A stretch of 64,000 nucleotides of DNA from WTGA01 sp965214055 (GTDB lineage Bacteria; Pseudomonadota; Gammaproteobacteria; Arenicellales; Poriferihabitantaceae): assembly GCA_965214055.1 (NCBI GenBank), contig OZ243931.1:1674001-1738000 (forward strand). The letters are read 5' to 3'. Positions 1 through 8,289 of this stretch are shown one piece after another. The position numbers and the translations under genes were made by a program. The notes beneath the pieces were generated by a model. That model saw nothing but the letters and a program-made list of their open reading frames with translations, searched no databases and had not been told where the DNA came from. The stretch's first letter is position 1; each line of letters begins with the position of its first letter.

Positions 1-767
1 TCGTAATCCTGAAGGCCCTGGCTGTAGGTGTACTTGAGATTGCCGCCATCGGCGATCGCGACATCAAATCGACCGTTCCACCCGGTGGACATATCCACTT
101 CACCATCTTTCATGAGTTGGGCGTGCTGGGCACCGGAACTCCACCAGACTGCGACGTGGGGTTTAATCTCGCGAATCTTATCCAGGGCACGATTGATTCC
201 TTCCTCGCTGTCAAGTATGCTGTATACCTCACTGGGAGGAACGCCGTCCGCCATCAGTGCCGGTTCCAGCATGCCATGCATCTTTCCACGGATTGAACGG
301 GTGCCCGGAAATTTTTCCACATCCCAGAAGTCAGCCCAACTTTGAGGGCCGTTGTCGCCATAAGTATCCGTATTCCAGGCCATTACAGTGGCGAAAACGA
401 TGGTTCCGACGCAACATGACAATTGCGTGTCGGCGACAAAGTTGGAAGTGTCTATCATGGAATAGTCCAGGGGAATAAGGATTTCTTCGGCACAGCCCCG
501 GGCGCCTCCACCCGACCCCGTGTCGATGATGTCCCAGGGCACTGAACCGGCTGCAACCTTGGTGCGGACCTGGCCGATCCCCTTGTAGGATTCTTCCTTG
601 ATGGTGATGCCCAGTGCTTTTTCCACCGGTTTGAACAGGGCTTTGCTTTGGGCTTCCTGGTAGGAGCCGCCCCATGAGGCGATGGTCACTTCATCCGCGG
701 ATACCGTTCCACCGAAGAATATGGCACAAGCCGCCGCACTACTTAGCAATAGTTTGTTGATTTGCAT
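1..767 (-). CDS. ABC transporter substrate-binding protein (PotD-like), C-terminus outside the window
   Basis: The reading frame is open from the ATG at 767 to the window edge, so about 255 residues of the N-terminal part are present. An AGAG-rich Shine-Dalgarno stretch lies 6 bases upstream. The start MQINKLLLSSAAACAIF is a signal peptide, and the mature part continues with DEVTIASWGGSYQEAQ, the usual opening of the extracellular solute-binding proteins related to spermidine/putrescine PotD. Later segments such as WDIIDTGSG and MAWNTDTYG fit the same family. It would act in the periplasm and hand a small, probably cationic or amine ligand to an ABC permease beyond the left edge. The ligand cannot be read from the sequence, but the neighbouring Rieske and flavoprotein demethylase candidates make an amine plausible. 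Family assignment is firm; substrate is open. Confidence 0.85.
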   Translation of the reverse strand, partial: MQINKLLLSSAAACAIFFGGTVSADEVTIASWGGSYQEAQSKALFKPVEKALGITIKEESYKGIGQVRTKVAAGSVPWDIIDTGSGGGARGCAEEILIPLDYSMIDTSNFVADTQLSCCVGTIVFATVMAWNTDTYGDNGPQSWADFWDVEKFPGTRSIRGKMHGMLEPALMADGVPPSEVYSILDSEEGINRALDKIREIKPHVAVWWSSGAQHAQLMKDGEVDMSTGWNGRFDVAIADGGNLKYTYSQGLQDY

Positions 768-988
768 TTTTTCTCTCCAAAAGTGTTATTGATTTTTGGT
801 TCCCAGGGCAATTGATCCACAATTGCGTCCAATGAACTGCGCGGACAATATAGAACATTCAGTGTGGGAAATAAAGCGAATTCCGATTCATTGTCAACGC
901 AAGATAAAGTTCGTCAGCACAATGCCGTGGTGTCCTCTTTTCCATTGAGGGGGACCCAGTTCCCGGGAGACATTACGCCAATGGATGA

Positions 989-2199
989 TCACCGGGGGGC
1001 GGTGCGCGGTTCAACCTCTTTCCTTCTGGTTTGGGACAGCGAATAGCCTTGCACAAAATCCATCAGGCTTCGAATGCCGGGTTCGTAATCATACTCCCCA
1101 GCTGGCCAGACGTAACCCAGGTGGGACAGTTGTTCGAGTTTTTCCATGAGCCGTTCATTCGTGACCGGTTCATCGCCTGCCATTCCCTTTTCAATTGCTT
1201 GATCCAGTTCGCTTCCATGCAGGACGGGTTCCTCGCACTGGATAAAGGCGTCCGCAACGCTCTCGGCGATGGACAGCAACCCCATTCTTTTTATCTCATT
1301 GAACCGGATCCGGTACATGGCGTTTCGCTTTCGGATGACCTCTTCCTCCACCGCTTTGACGATCTCCGTAGTGATCATTGTCTCTCCGGTTTGGTCTAAC
1401 CTTCGAGCCAGACAATCGCTCCAGACCTGGGTGAAAAAGGGGTAGCAGTGGGTTTGTTGCACGATGTTCTCAAGGACACCGGGGGCAAAGGTGATACCGA
1501 CCTCCTGCAATGGAACGTTGATTTCCTGACTGGCCTCTTTCGGTGACAGGCGCCCCAAAGGAGCGAGTTCACTGCGGTCCCAGAACGAGGCATTGGCTTT
1601 TCCCAATGTGGCGCTGAGGTTTGGTGTGCCGGCCAGCACCAGCAGGAATGGGTAGCCCTTTCCACGTACCTCCTGGCTGGCATTGAGCAAGTCCTCTCCC
1701 ATCTGCGGGTCCAGTCGGTGCGCTTCGTCAACAATCAGAATCAGCGGTTGATGTTGACACCGCTCCTGTAGCAGGTCACCGAGGGTCAGGGTTCGTCTGG
1801 ACAAATCAATTTGCGTATCGGCTTTTGCATACCGAAATTAAACGAAAAACTCGCCGATTGGATCTTGCTCCGAAGCGCTGCATAGTCCCCAACAAGAAGA
1901 TCAACCAGCTTTCTCGGATTTGCCAGTGCTCCCGGTGTTGCCCATACAACGCCCAGGCCTGCTCCTTCCTTTTGGCGTGTCTTCGTTTGCAGATAACGCA
2001 ACAAAGCGGTCTTGCCGTTGCCCCGAGGGCCGTAGAGAATGAGGTCCCGACTGACCGAGTTCCGGCTTTTGAGAACTTCGACACAATTCCGGAAATATTC
2101 CTGTTCCTGCTTGCGCCCGGCCAGATAGGGCGGTACCGCACCGGTGCCCGGCGTAAACAGATCGGACAAATCAGGGGCACTCATTTTCTTTTCCGACAT
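989..2199 (-). pseudogene. AAA/ORC-like P-loop ATPase broken by one frameshift
   Basis: Two leftward frames join into one ATPase. The upstream half (start ATG at 2199, MSEKKMSAPDL) carries Walker A GPRGNGKT; the downstream half carries Walker B LILIVDEAHRL, a sensor-like LVLAGTPNL and a C-terminal helical region. The first frame runs into a stop just after about position 1800. The second frame is already open upstream of its first start codon and reads ADTQIDLSRRTLTL. Adding one base to the four-T run at 1823-1826 (AAAA on the coding strand) restores one frame of 403 residues, so a single-base loss or a sequencing error explains the break. No classical slippery heptamer is present. The intact family is a stand-alone ATP-binding protein of about 400 residues with unknown partners. 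Confidence 0.75.
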
Positions 2200-2277
2200 T
2201 GGGTCGTCCTGCCTTAAACCGGGGGTATTGTCAAAAATCAAGTATCGCCATGGTAGCGCAAAAATGACTCCGGCCCG

Positions 2278-2369
2278 GTTGAAAAACCGTGCTTTTCAAC
2301 CTGTGATTAATGGGAGTGGCTCCGTGCGCCATGGAAAGGCGCGTTTTCCTGGTGGGTGCGAATCCCACC
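2278..2369. other. Intergenic segment with two small hairpins
   Basis: Between the ATPase and the Rieske gene there are two short perfect inverted repeats: 8 bp at 2278-2285/2293-2300 (GTTGAAAA/TTTTCAAC) and 6 bp at 2351-2356/2364-2369 (GGTGGG/CCCACC with a seven-base loop). The second resembles a tRNA T-arm but no matching acceptor, D or anticodon arm is found. They could be a terminator region or the trace of a structured element; function is unknown. Confidence 0.3.
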
Positions 2370-2419
2370 CAACGGGTCATGAAGCGGCGTCGTTCACTGT
2401 GGGACAGTGTTGGCAGCGA

Positions 2420-3595
2420 TCAAACACCATCCTTCATCCAACGGTAAACCAACCGGGCAAAGTGTTGTAACACGGGGTCCCAGTAAGGGGAAAGCACACC
2501 GCCGTCAAACCCCTCCGAAGAACGCCCCGCCTGCATTCTTTCAATAATACCGATGTCTTCCCTGTTGAGGTCCCGCCAGTTCTGTATCACCGCATTGCGT
2601 CCTTCGGAATATCGGTCGGCATGAGCACCGTCGCCGATGAAATACAATGCAATGGTCTCCCGGCATTGGGCAACCCCCTTGGGGGTTGCGACAAATACAT
2701 CCACCTGGTCCGGGAAGACCTCCAAAGCGAAATTGGGAAACAGGACGTACCAGTCCCCGCGACGTCTCTTTTCTTCGGGTAAATCAGGAAAATAGGGCAA
2801 CCCCTCTCCCCTGGCAGGATCCGTTTTCTGGAATTCGTACCCACAAAATAGCACATGGTCCTGGAACTGTGGTGCCGTTCTTTCCTCCATACTGACAAAT
2901 GAATGCAGCCAGGGATGGCAGGAAAAAACGTGATAGGGTTCGATAAAATTCTCGATGGCCAGTTTCCAGTTGGCATGAATGTCAAATTCCAGAGTACCCC
3001 CGATATGCAGGCCCGTGAAATCATATCCTGACAAGCGATCGGTGATTGGTTTCAGGTACCGGTTCAGCTCCGGGGCATTGCCATCCAGGTTCACAAAAAT
3101 CCAGTCGTGCCAGCAATCGCATCGTATCTCCCGCAAATCAGCACGATGGCGGGGTTCACGGTTCACGTCATGTTTCCCGCCCCCGTAAAAATGCGGTCGG
3201 GCCAACAGTTTTCCCTTGAAACTGTAACTCCATGAATGGTTGGGGCATACCAGTGGTTTGCACGATGATTGAGGCGCATCGACCAGTTTCGCCCCCCGGT
3301 GACGGCAGACATTGTGAAACGCCCGGATCTGGTTGTCTTCACCACGGACCAGCACCACCGGTTGGCCTGCGATCTCAACCGGATATCGGTCCCCTGGGTT
3401 ACTGACCTGGTGGGAAAACGCCGCAAACACCCAGGATTTCCTGAACACGGTATCCTGCTCAAGCCGATGGAAAGCGTCATCAGTATAGGCGGCATTGGGC
3501 AAGGCGGACCCGGTTTCGGTCGGGCCATGTAGTCTTGCAAGCTGTTCCGCATCGAAAAAATCTGTGATGGAGGATGTATCAGCCATTTCAGTCAT
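2420..3595 (-). CDS. Rieske non-heme iron oxygenase, alpha subunit
   Basis: The 391-residue protein has the Rieske [2Fe-2S] pattern, with CRHRG near residue 92 and CPNHSW about 20 residues later (C-x-H and C-x2-H). The catalytic domain has NWKLAIENFIEPYHVF followed by H four residues on, matching the E-x2-H-x4-H mononuclear iron site. Glu stands where ring hydroxylases usually have the bridging Asp; that exchange is also known from N-demethylating members such as carnitine monooxygenase CntA. It would use O2 and electrons from a reductase to oxidise a small substrate, for example an N-methyl group. It is transcribed divergently from the Fe-S/FAD oxidoreductase at 3739 across a 143-base gap. 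The start could also be the second Met at 3586. Oxygenase class is sure; a glycine betaine or similar substrate is inference. Confidence 0.85.
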   Translation of the reverse strand: MTEMADTSSITDFFDAEQLARLHGPTETGSALPNAAYTDDAFHRLEQDTVFRKSWVFAAFSHQVSNPGDRYPVEIAGQPVVLVRGEDNQIRAFHNVCRHRGAKLVDAPQSSCKPLVCPNHSWSYSFKGKLLARPHFYGGGKHDVNREPRHRADLREIRCDCWHDWIFVNLDGNAPELNRYLKPITDRLSGYDFTGLHIGGTLEFDIHANWKLAIENFIEPYHVFSCHPWLHSFVSMEERTAPQFQDHVLFCGYEFQKTDPARGEGLPYFPDLPEEKRRRGDWYVLFPNFALEVFPDQVDVFVATPKGVAQCRETIALYFIGDGAHADRYSEGRNAVIQNWRDLNREDIGIIERMQAGRSSEGFDGGVLSPYWDPVLQHFARLVYRWMKDGV

Positions 3596-3658
3596 AAAGC
3601 AGGGTCAGCCATGCCAATAATGGGGTGGCATGTGATTGACAGGAAAATCAAATTATGC

Positions 3659-3689
3659 GGATATAGCCGATCATGGTGAAAATATATCC
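3659..3689. promoter_or_regulatory. Inverted repeat in the divergent Rieske/flavoprotein promoter region
   Basis: GGATATA at 3659-3665 and TATATCC at 3683-3689 form a 7-bp inverted repeat with a 17-base spacer, in the 143-base gap between two divergent genes. This spacing fits a two-turn dimer site for a regulator, but no regulator gene is adjacent and the repeat is short, so it could be chance. Confidence 0.3.
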
Positions 3690-3738
3690 CCACTTTCCCT
3701 TTTTGTATTCATTCATCGGTTAAAGGAATGACAATAGC

Positions 3739-5691
3739 ATGATTCCAGCGTTCAAACACCTGTTGGAACCCATTGAGCTTGGGCCGACGGCCGTCCGCAA
3801 CCGGATTTTCAATCCACCGCACGGAACCACTCTCGGGTACAACGGAACCGTAACGGATGAACTGATTGCCTACCACGAAGAAAGGGCGAAAGGCGGAACG
3901 GGCCTGATCATTCTGGAAGGAATGGCACTGCATCCAAGTTATGGGTTCAAGGATGCCTTTCTGTATGCGGGTTCTGACGACATCATTTCCGGAATGGAAA
4001 AACTGGGAAAGGCCTGCAGAAAATTTGGTACGCCGGTTTTTGGGCAGCTTTTCCATGCGGGGCGGGCGGTTCGGTTGAGTCATGATGGCTCGAAGCCGCT
4101 GGCGTATTCCGCTTCGGATATCCCGGATGAACGATATCGGATCACGCCCGTTCCCATGCCAGGGGACATGGTCTGGGAAATAATACAAAGCTATGTGGAT
4201 GCCGCCCATCGTCTTGCAGAGGCCGGTTTGGACGGAGTGGAAATCCTTGCTGGCATGGGGTATCTCATTGCCCAGTTCCTGGATCCGTCTACCAATCGGC
4301 GGCAAGATGAATTTGGCGGGTCCATGGAAAACCGGATGCGGTTTCTCCGGGAAATCGTCTCCCGGGTGCGCATGCGGATCGGGGAAACCAAAACCCTGGG
4401 GATACGCATTACGCTGGATGAAAAGATCGATTCCGGCATGGGTGCCGGCACGGTCATCGAAATCTGCAAAACCCTGGAACGGGATGGTCATCTTGACTAT
4501 TTCAGTGTCATTTCCGGGTCCGCCGCCACGGCCGGAGGATGGATCCATGTTTTTCCTCCCATGGCCGTCCCCCATGCCTTTGTTGCAGACGATGCAGCGA
4601 GATTGAAACAGTCCGTTTCCCGGCCTGTGCTGGTGGCGGGCAGGATTAACCAACCCCAAACGGCAGAAGGAATCCTGGAAGATGGCAAGGCAGACATGGT
4701 TGGGCTGGTCAGGGCGCTGATCACGGACCCCGAGTTTGTAAACAAGCTTTCCACGGGGAAAGCCGATGACATTCGTCCCTGTGTGGGATGCAATCAGGCC
4801 TGTGTCGGCCATCGACTCGCACATCACCCGGTTTCATGTATACAGAACCCGGTGACCGGGCGGGAATTGCAGTATCGGAACCGGGTCCGCTCCCGTCACA
4901 GGAAGATACTGGTTCTGGGGGGAGGGCCTGGCGGGATGAGAGCGGCCATCACGGCCGCCCAGATGGGCCATGAAGTATTGCTGCATGAAAAATCCACGAC
5001 ATTGGGGGGGCAAGTCAGGCTCGCAGAGAAACTGCCCGGACGCGCTGAGTTCGGGGGAGTCATCACCAGCCTGGTCAGGGAACTGCAGCAGACCGGGATT
5101 TCCTGCGTGCTGGATTCCCGGATCGATGCAGCCCGCCTGGAGCAAATCAAACCGGATATCCTGGTCAATGCCACGGGTGCGGTTCCCAGGTTGCCTGAGG
5201 TGGAGGTCGAGGACACCCGGCTGCTCGATTCCTGGGCCGTGATCCGGGGGGAAGTCTCCCTGGGACAAAATGTAGTCATCGCGGATTGGGCCTGTGACTG
5301 GGCAGGTCTTGGGATCGCCCAGCATCTTTCCAGGAACGGGCATCATGTCCGGCTGGTGTGTGGGGCGGCGGTCCCGGGAGAATCCATTCCGGGTATTGTC
5401 CGGGATCAATGGATTGGTGAACTGCACAGGCTGGGGGTCGAAATAATTCCATTTATGCGTTTTTTCGGGGCCAGTGGCACCACGGTATATTTTCAGCATA
5501 TGACCAGCCATCAACCGGTGATTTATGAAGATGTACACAGTATTGTCAGTTGCTATGCGGCCAGGTCCCGGGACATCGGAAACCTGGCAGAACAGTTCAA
5601 CGGCACCATGGTGAGTATCGGGGATGCCATCTCCCCCCGCACTGTGGAAGAAGCCGTTCTGGAAGGATATCAGGCGGTCATGGACCTGTAA
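3739..5691 (+). CDS. FadH/TMADH-type Fe-S flavoprotein oxidoreductase (paralog 1)
   Basis: The 650-residue protein has an N-terminal old-yellow-enzyme TIM barrel (about 1-340, FMN), a [4Fe-4S] motif C-x2-C-x3-C-x11-C starting CVGCNQAC near residue 350, and a C-terminal FAD/NAD part with VLGGGPGGMRAA. This is the layout of 2,4-dienoyl-CoA reductase, trimethylamine dehydrogenase and the demethylases of dimethylglycine or N-methylproline. The barrel motif is LAGMGYLIAQFL; the Tyr used in FadH is kept. An AAAGGA ribosome site precedes the ATG. It is divergent from a Rieske oxygenase, and Rieske-plus-flavoprotein pairs are known in betaine and stachydrine breakdown, so stepwise N-demethylation is the favoured role. 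It is clearly related to the proteins at 11812 and, more distantly, 48491. The exact substrate is unknown. Confidence 0.8.
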   Translation: MIPAFKHLLEPIELGPTAVRNRIFNPPHGTTLGYNGTVTDELIAYHEERAKGGTGLIILEGMALHPSYGFKDAFLYAGSDDIISGMEKLGKACRKFGTPVFGQLFHAGRAVRLSHDGSKPLAYSASDIPDERYRITPVPMPGDMVWEIIQSYVDAAHRLAEAGLDGVEILAGMGYLIAQFLDPSTNRRQDEFGGSMENRMRFLREIVSRVRMRIGETKTLGIRITLDEKIDSGMGAGTVIEICKTLERDGHLDYFSVISGSAATAGGWIHVFPPMAVPHAFVADDAARLKQSVSRPVLVAGRINQPQTAEGILEDGKADMVGLVRALITDPEFVNKLSTGKADDIRPCVGCNQACVGHRLAHHPVSCIQNPVTGRELQYRNRVRSRHRKILVLGGGPGGMRAAITAAQMGHEVLLHEKSTTLGGQVRLAEKLPGRAEFGGVITSLVRELQQTGISCVLDSRIDAARLEQIKPDILVNATGAVPRLPEVEVEDTRLLDSWAVIRGEVSLGQNVVIADWACDWAGLGIAQHLSRNGHHVRLVCGAAVPGESIPGIVRDQWIGELHRLGVEIIPFMRFFGASGTTVYFQHMTSHQPVIYEDVHSIVSCYAARSRDIGNLAEQFNGTMVSIGDAISPRTVEEAVLEGYQAVMDL

Positions 5692-5849
5692 GGGATTTAT
5701 CCGGGAATTCATCGAATCCAGATGCCGGATGATTGCTCGGCCTGTTTTCCGGACAGTGTAATGCACATCCAGCGGCTTAATACCGCGGACATCAACCTCC
5801 CCATGTACCGGACAGCCTCATGCCTGAAGTAACCCTTCATCATGGCACT

Positions 5850-5993
5850 CTATTCAAGAAGGGTGGACAGGCGGGCAATCACTTCTTGCATTATCGGTTC
5901 GGGGACGGTGTCGATGCATCGTCCCTTCCGGGCGATAAGGTCGAGCGCGCGAGGCTGATCACAGCGAATCACGCCGGTTGTCGGCATGTCCCG
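5850..5993 (-). pseudogene. mazF/pemK-type toxin, C-terminal remnant
   Basis: Read leftward, this stretch encodes MPTTGVIRCDQPRALDL, then a short linker and VPEPIMQEVIARLSTLLE before a TAG at 5850-5852. That is the characteristic C-terminal third of MazF/PemK endoribonuclease toxins. The N-terminal two thirds are missing, including the beginning that should follow an antitoxin gene. The fragment is about 46 residues and lies directly beyond the truncated antitoxin at 5996, in another frame. A single internal deletion of a mazEF operon explains both. No functional toxin is possible. The rest of 5692-6233 holds nothing else recognisable. Confidence 0.7.
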
Positions 5994-5995
5994 GG

Positions 5996-6094
5996 TTATA
6001 CCGATATCGGCATAACGTTAATGAGGTTGAGCAGTGCGGGAGGCACGGCGAGCATGATGGATCCTCCGACCTTGCGCAGGTTTGTTGTATGCAT
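5996..6094 (-). pseudogene. mazE/AbrB-type antitoxin, N-terminal remnant
   Basis: Starting at the ATG at 6094 the frame reads MHTTNLRKVGGSIMLAVPPA and ends after 32 residues at a TAA (5996-5998). The first 25 residues match the swapped-hairpin AbrB/MazE DNA-binding domain of ChpI/PemI-type antitoxins, whose normal length is about 75-80. The frame is cut where sequence of the toxin gene begins, so the toxin-binding tail is lost. It sits 140 bases beyond hipA. The DNA-binding half might still fold, but a truncated domain of this size is more likely inert. Confidence 0.65.
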
Positions 6095-6233
6095 GGGTCT
6101 TTCCAGAGTTGTTAGGAGCAAATATACGTTGCTGACGTAGTTCGAGTACCACACGGAGCGTACCTGCCGTGTTCATAGGCGCTTTTCGATAGTTTCAATT
6201 TCTCAAGCTACAGTATTTTACTCTTGTAGTGGA

Positions 6234-7529
6234 TCATTCTTTTTCGATTAGCTCGGCTCGTTTGCCCACACCCGTAAAGATTGACTCGGTTATGGATGCT
6301 GGCACTCCAGCATTGGCAGCCAAAGCCGCCGTTTCTGCAATGGCATCATCCATCTTCACAATCAGGCTGGAAAAGATGCTATCCATGTCCTGTTCACGCA
6401 GCCCTGCCTTTTGACCTGTCTGATAGAAATGCCGGAGCTGGATTTGTTGTAGACGGTAATGGTTTTTGCTCCCCAGGGCCATTGCAAGCCTGGTCTTCTG
6501 ATCCGAAAATTCTGGCCAGGGTGCAGCCGAAATCACATCGTATAGAGGGGCGAGTCGGCAACCATCCGGCGAGAGAAATATTGAGAAGTTTTTAGCATGA
6601 CCATCTATGGCTGCCAGCAACCAGAAAATGATCTGTGCCTTCATAAAAGCCATGCGGTCTTCATACGGGGTAATCGCACCGTTCAGGAATTCCAGTACAT
6701 CGACAATGCCTGGCCCACCATCACTTTGGTATTTCCGCACAGTCGGAACACCGAGTGCCTGACACATATCTTCCTGTGGAAGCCGGTATATCACTCCTTC
6801 CCGCCTGACCCGGTCGAAACGCTCAATCGCAACCACGGGTTTGTCATTGAATATCAATACCTCGGCTTTTGCTGACTCAAGGCCCAGGGCACGGCACAAC
6901 TCAAGACAGAGCCACTCATTCCAGGGGGTAGAAAAATCAGTCCCTGTCGGGCTTTTTCTCATGGCGGGTTTGAAGATGTGGGAGGTTGGGGTCGGGCCAA
7001 GTGGCAACTGCCATTGATTGTTGATCCAGAGAAAAGCCGTTTTTTTCTGCACGCCCGCAATCGAGATGCGAAAGTCATCTTCATTAACATCGACGCCGAG
7101 GGGCCTGATTTCGAGGGAAGCGATCCGAGCAGAAATTTCATCATCACTGATCGGCCTGTATTCCATATTCGTGGGGTCACCGGGGTCAACTCCCTCGGGG
7201 ACAAAACGCAGCGCTCCTACGCAATCTCGTCCGAGGACTGCCAGGAGGTCAAAAATCCCTGCACTGTCTGCCTGCTCACGGGTCGCAATTTTTTCTCTTA
7301 CGGTGTGATCATCGGGCAGCAGCCCGTCAAAGTAGCTGATTGCACCTTCCCCTGACCAGACACGATCGGTCAGTGGTATGGACATGGAAATGGGAAATGC
7401 TTTTTCGGATGACAGCCAGTCCGGATCATAACGAAACGATGTTGCACCACTCGGCTCACGGGAATACACGCCAACTTTACTAGAGCCAACATACACATCC
7501 AGCATGCGTCCCCGGCGTTTACGTCCCAC
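6234..7529 (-). CDS. hipA: HipA-family serine/threonine kinase toxin
   Basis: The 431-residue protein has the HipA N-terminal subdomain (YVGSSKVGVYSRE, then YFDGLLPDD) and the kinase domain with IDGHAKNFSIF, which supplies the catalytic Asp and metal-binding Asn, followed by PLYDVISA. In E. coli HipA phosphorylates glutamyl-tRNA synthetase, stops translation and causes persistence; relatives hit other targets. The likely GTG start at 7529 abuts the TGA of hipB (TGAGTG), so translation is coupled; an internal ATG at 7505 is an alternative. Length and motifs look intact, so this seems a working toxin held by the HipB-like protein upstream. The cellular target cannot be predicted. Confidence 0.9.
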   Translation of the reverse strand: MGRKRRGRMLDVYVGSSKVGVYSREPSGATSFRYDPDWLSSEKAFPISMSIPLTDRVWSGEGAISYFDGLLPDDHTVREKIATREQADSAGIFDLLAVLGRDCVGALRFVPEGVDPGDPTNMEYRPISDDEISARIASLEIRPLGVDVNEDDFRISIAGVQKKTAFLWINNQWQLPLGPTPTSHIFKPAMRKSPTGTDFSTPWNEWLCLELCRALGLESAKAEVLIFNDKPVVAIERFDRVRREGVIYRLPQEDMCQALGVPTVRKYQSDGGPGIVDVLEFLNGAITPYEDRMAFMKAQIIFWLLAAIDGHAKNFSIFLSPDGCRLAPLYDVISAAPWPEFSDQKTRLAMALGSKNHYRLQQIQLRHFYQTGQKAGLREQDMDSIFSSLIVKMDDAIAETAALAANAGVPASITESIFTGVGKRAELIEKE

Positions 7530-7775
7530 TCAATACTCCGTTGGATCGAATCCGGCTTTGCGTCTCGGGATAATGGACAAGTCCAGATCCAAAGCGGCTA
7601 ACACCCTGATCACGGTATCGTACTTTGCCGTAGTCACACCGTTCTCCAGGTCTGATATTAGTGCCTGGCGTACTGAAGCTTTTCGAGCGACATCAACCTG
7701 CCGCAAACCCTTATTCGTGCGTGCACGGTGGATGGCTGCACCAAGATCTTTGTTGTTGCGTACAATCTTTCCCAT
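7530..7775 (-). CDS. hipB: HipB-like helix-turn-helix antitoxin
   Basis: This 81-residue protein is an Xre-type regulator: NKGLRQVDVARKASV then RQALISDLENG form the two recognition helices (about residues 20-47), followed by a tail ending RRKAGFDPTEY. It precedes hipA with no gap. HipB-type proteins bind the toxin and repress the shared promoter. The ATG at 7775 has an AGGA site 8 bases upstream. The palindrome at 7793-7808 is the obvious candidate operator. Size and partner make the assignment firm. Confidence 0.9.
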   Translation of the reverse strand: MGKIVRNNKDLGAAIHRARTNKGLRQVDVARKASVRQALISDLENGVTTAKYDTVIRVLAALDLDLSIIPRRKAGFDPTEY

Positions 7776-7792
7776 TTATATTGTTCCTCTCC

Positions 7793-7843
7793 ATACGACC
7801 TGTCGTATATCATCTATATATACTTTTCTCCGTATAATATCAA
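7793..7843 (-). promoter_or_regulatory. hipBA promoter and operator palindrome
   Basis: On the leftward strand there is a -35 box TTGATA (7838-7843), a 17-base spacer and a -10 box TATATA (7815-7820). Just past the -10 box lies ATACGAC-CT-GTCGTAT (7793-7808), a perfect 7-bp inverted repeat that would cover the transcription start, 18 bases before the hipB ATG. Position and symmetry fit autorepression by HipB, possibly strengthened by HipA. Confidence 0.65.
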
Positions 7844-8289
7844 CATATACGTCGAATCGGATATATCGGAATTGTTGCCCTGCACAGGCTGCGAAACCGC
7901 AGGGTGAAAGCTTCGCCGAGACCATGCGATCCAGGCGGTTTGTGAACCACTCCCAGACTCCATGGACTGAACTACGGCAACCTACTGACCACCGTCCATA
8001 GCCCGTCGGCACCGGGCCGTTGTCAAGACCCCGAAATCAGGCAGACAACCCCCATACCCCTCCACATCCGGACTCCGACTGCTCACTACCGGGGCGAATC
8101 CAGCACACTGCCCATTGTCACTCCATGTATATGTGAACGGGCCCATATCCATGTACACTCAATCCACCATGCCAAAAAACTCCATCGACTCTTTGGCGTG
8201 GGACAGTCCTGCGGTCCGGGCACGATACGATAGGGGGACCTGGCCATGGTAAAATTGATTGGCAATATTGAATACCATATGGTGAACGT
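7844..8289. other. Non-coding stretch upstream of the PhyH gene
   Basis: No convincing gene is visible on either strand. Open frames here have no family features and no ribosome sites. The last 60 bases, which are more AT-rich, probably hold the promoter of the dioxygenase gene at 8290. Confidence 0.4.

Noticed and set aside
331..675. Reverse-strand frame inside the left-edge binding protein gene
   Set aside because: It is another frame of the solute-binding protein, which is open to the window edge in its own frame.
1800..1840. Programmed ribosomal frameshift in the AAA ATPase
   Set aside because: No X-XXY-YYZ heptamer or evident downstream structure; a one-base indel in a homopolymer is simpler.
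2351..2376. T-arm-like hairpin that could belong to a tRNA
   Set aside because: No anticodon or D arm and no acceptor stem at the right distance on either strand.
3739..5691. Loss of catalytic His as a sign of an inactive flavoprotein
   Set aside because: FadH-type relatives also lack this His and use a Tyr that is conserved here.
7776..8012. Reverse-strand 78-codon frame upstream of hipB
   Set aside because: It covers the hipBA promoter, has no family features and no ribosome site.
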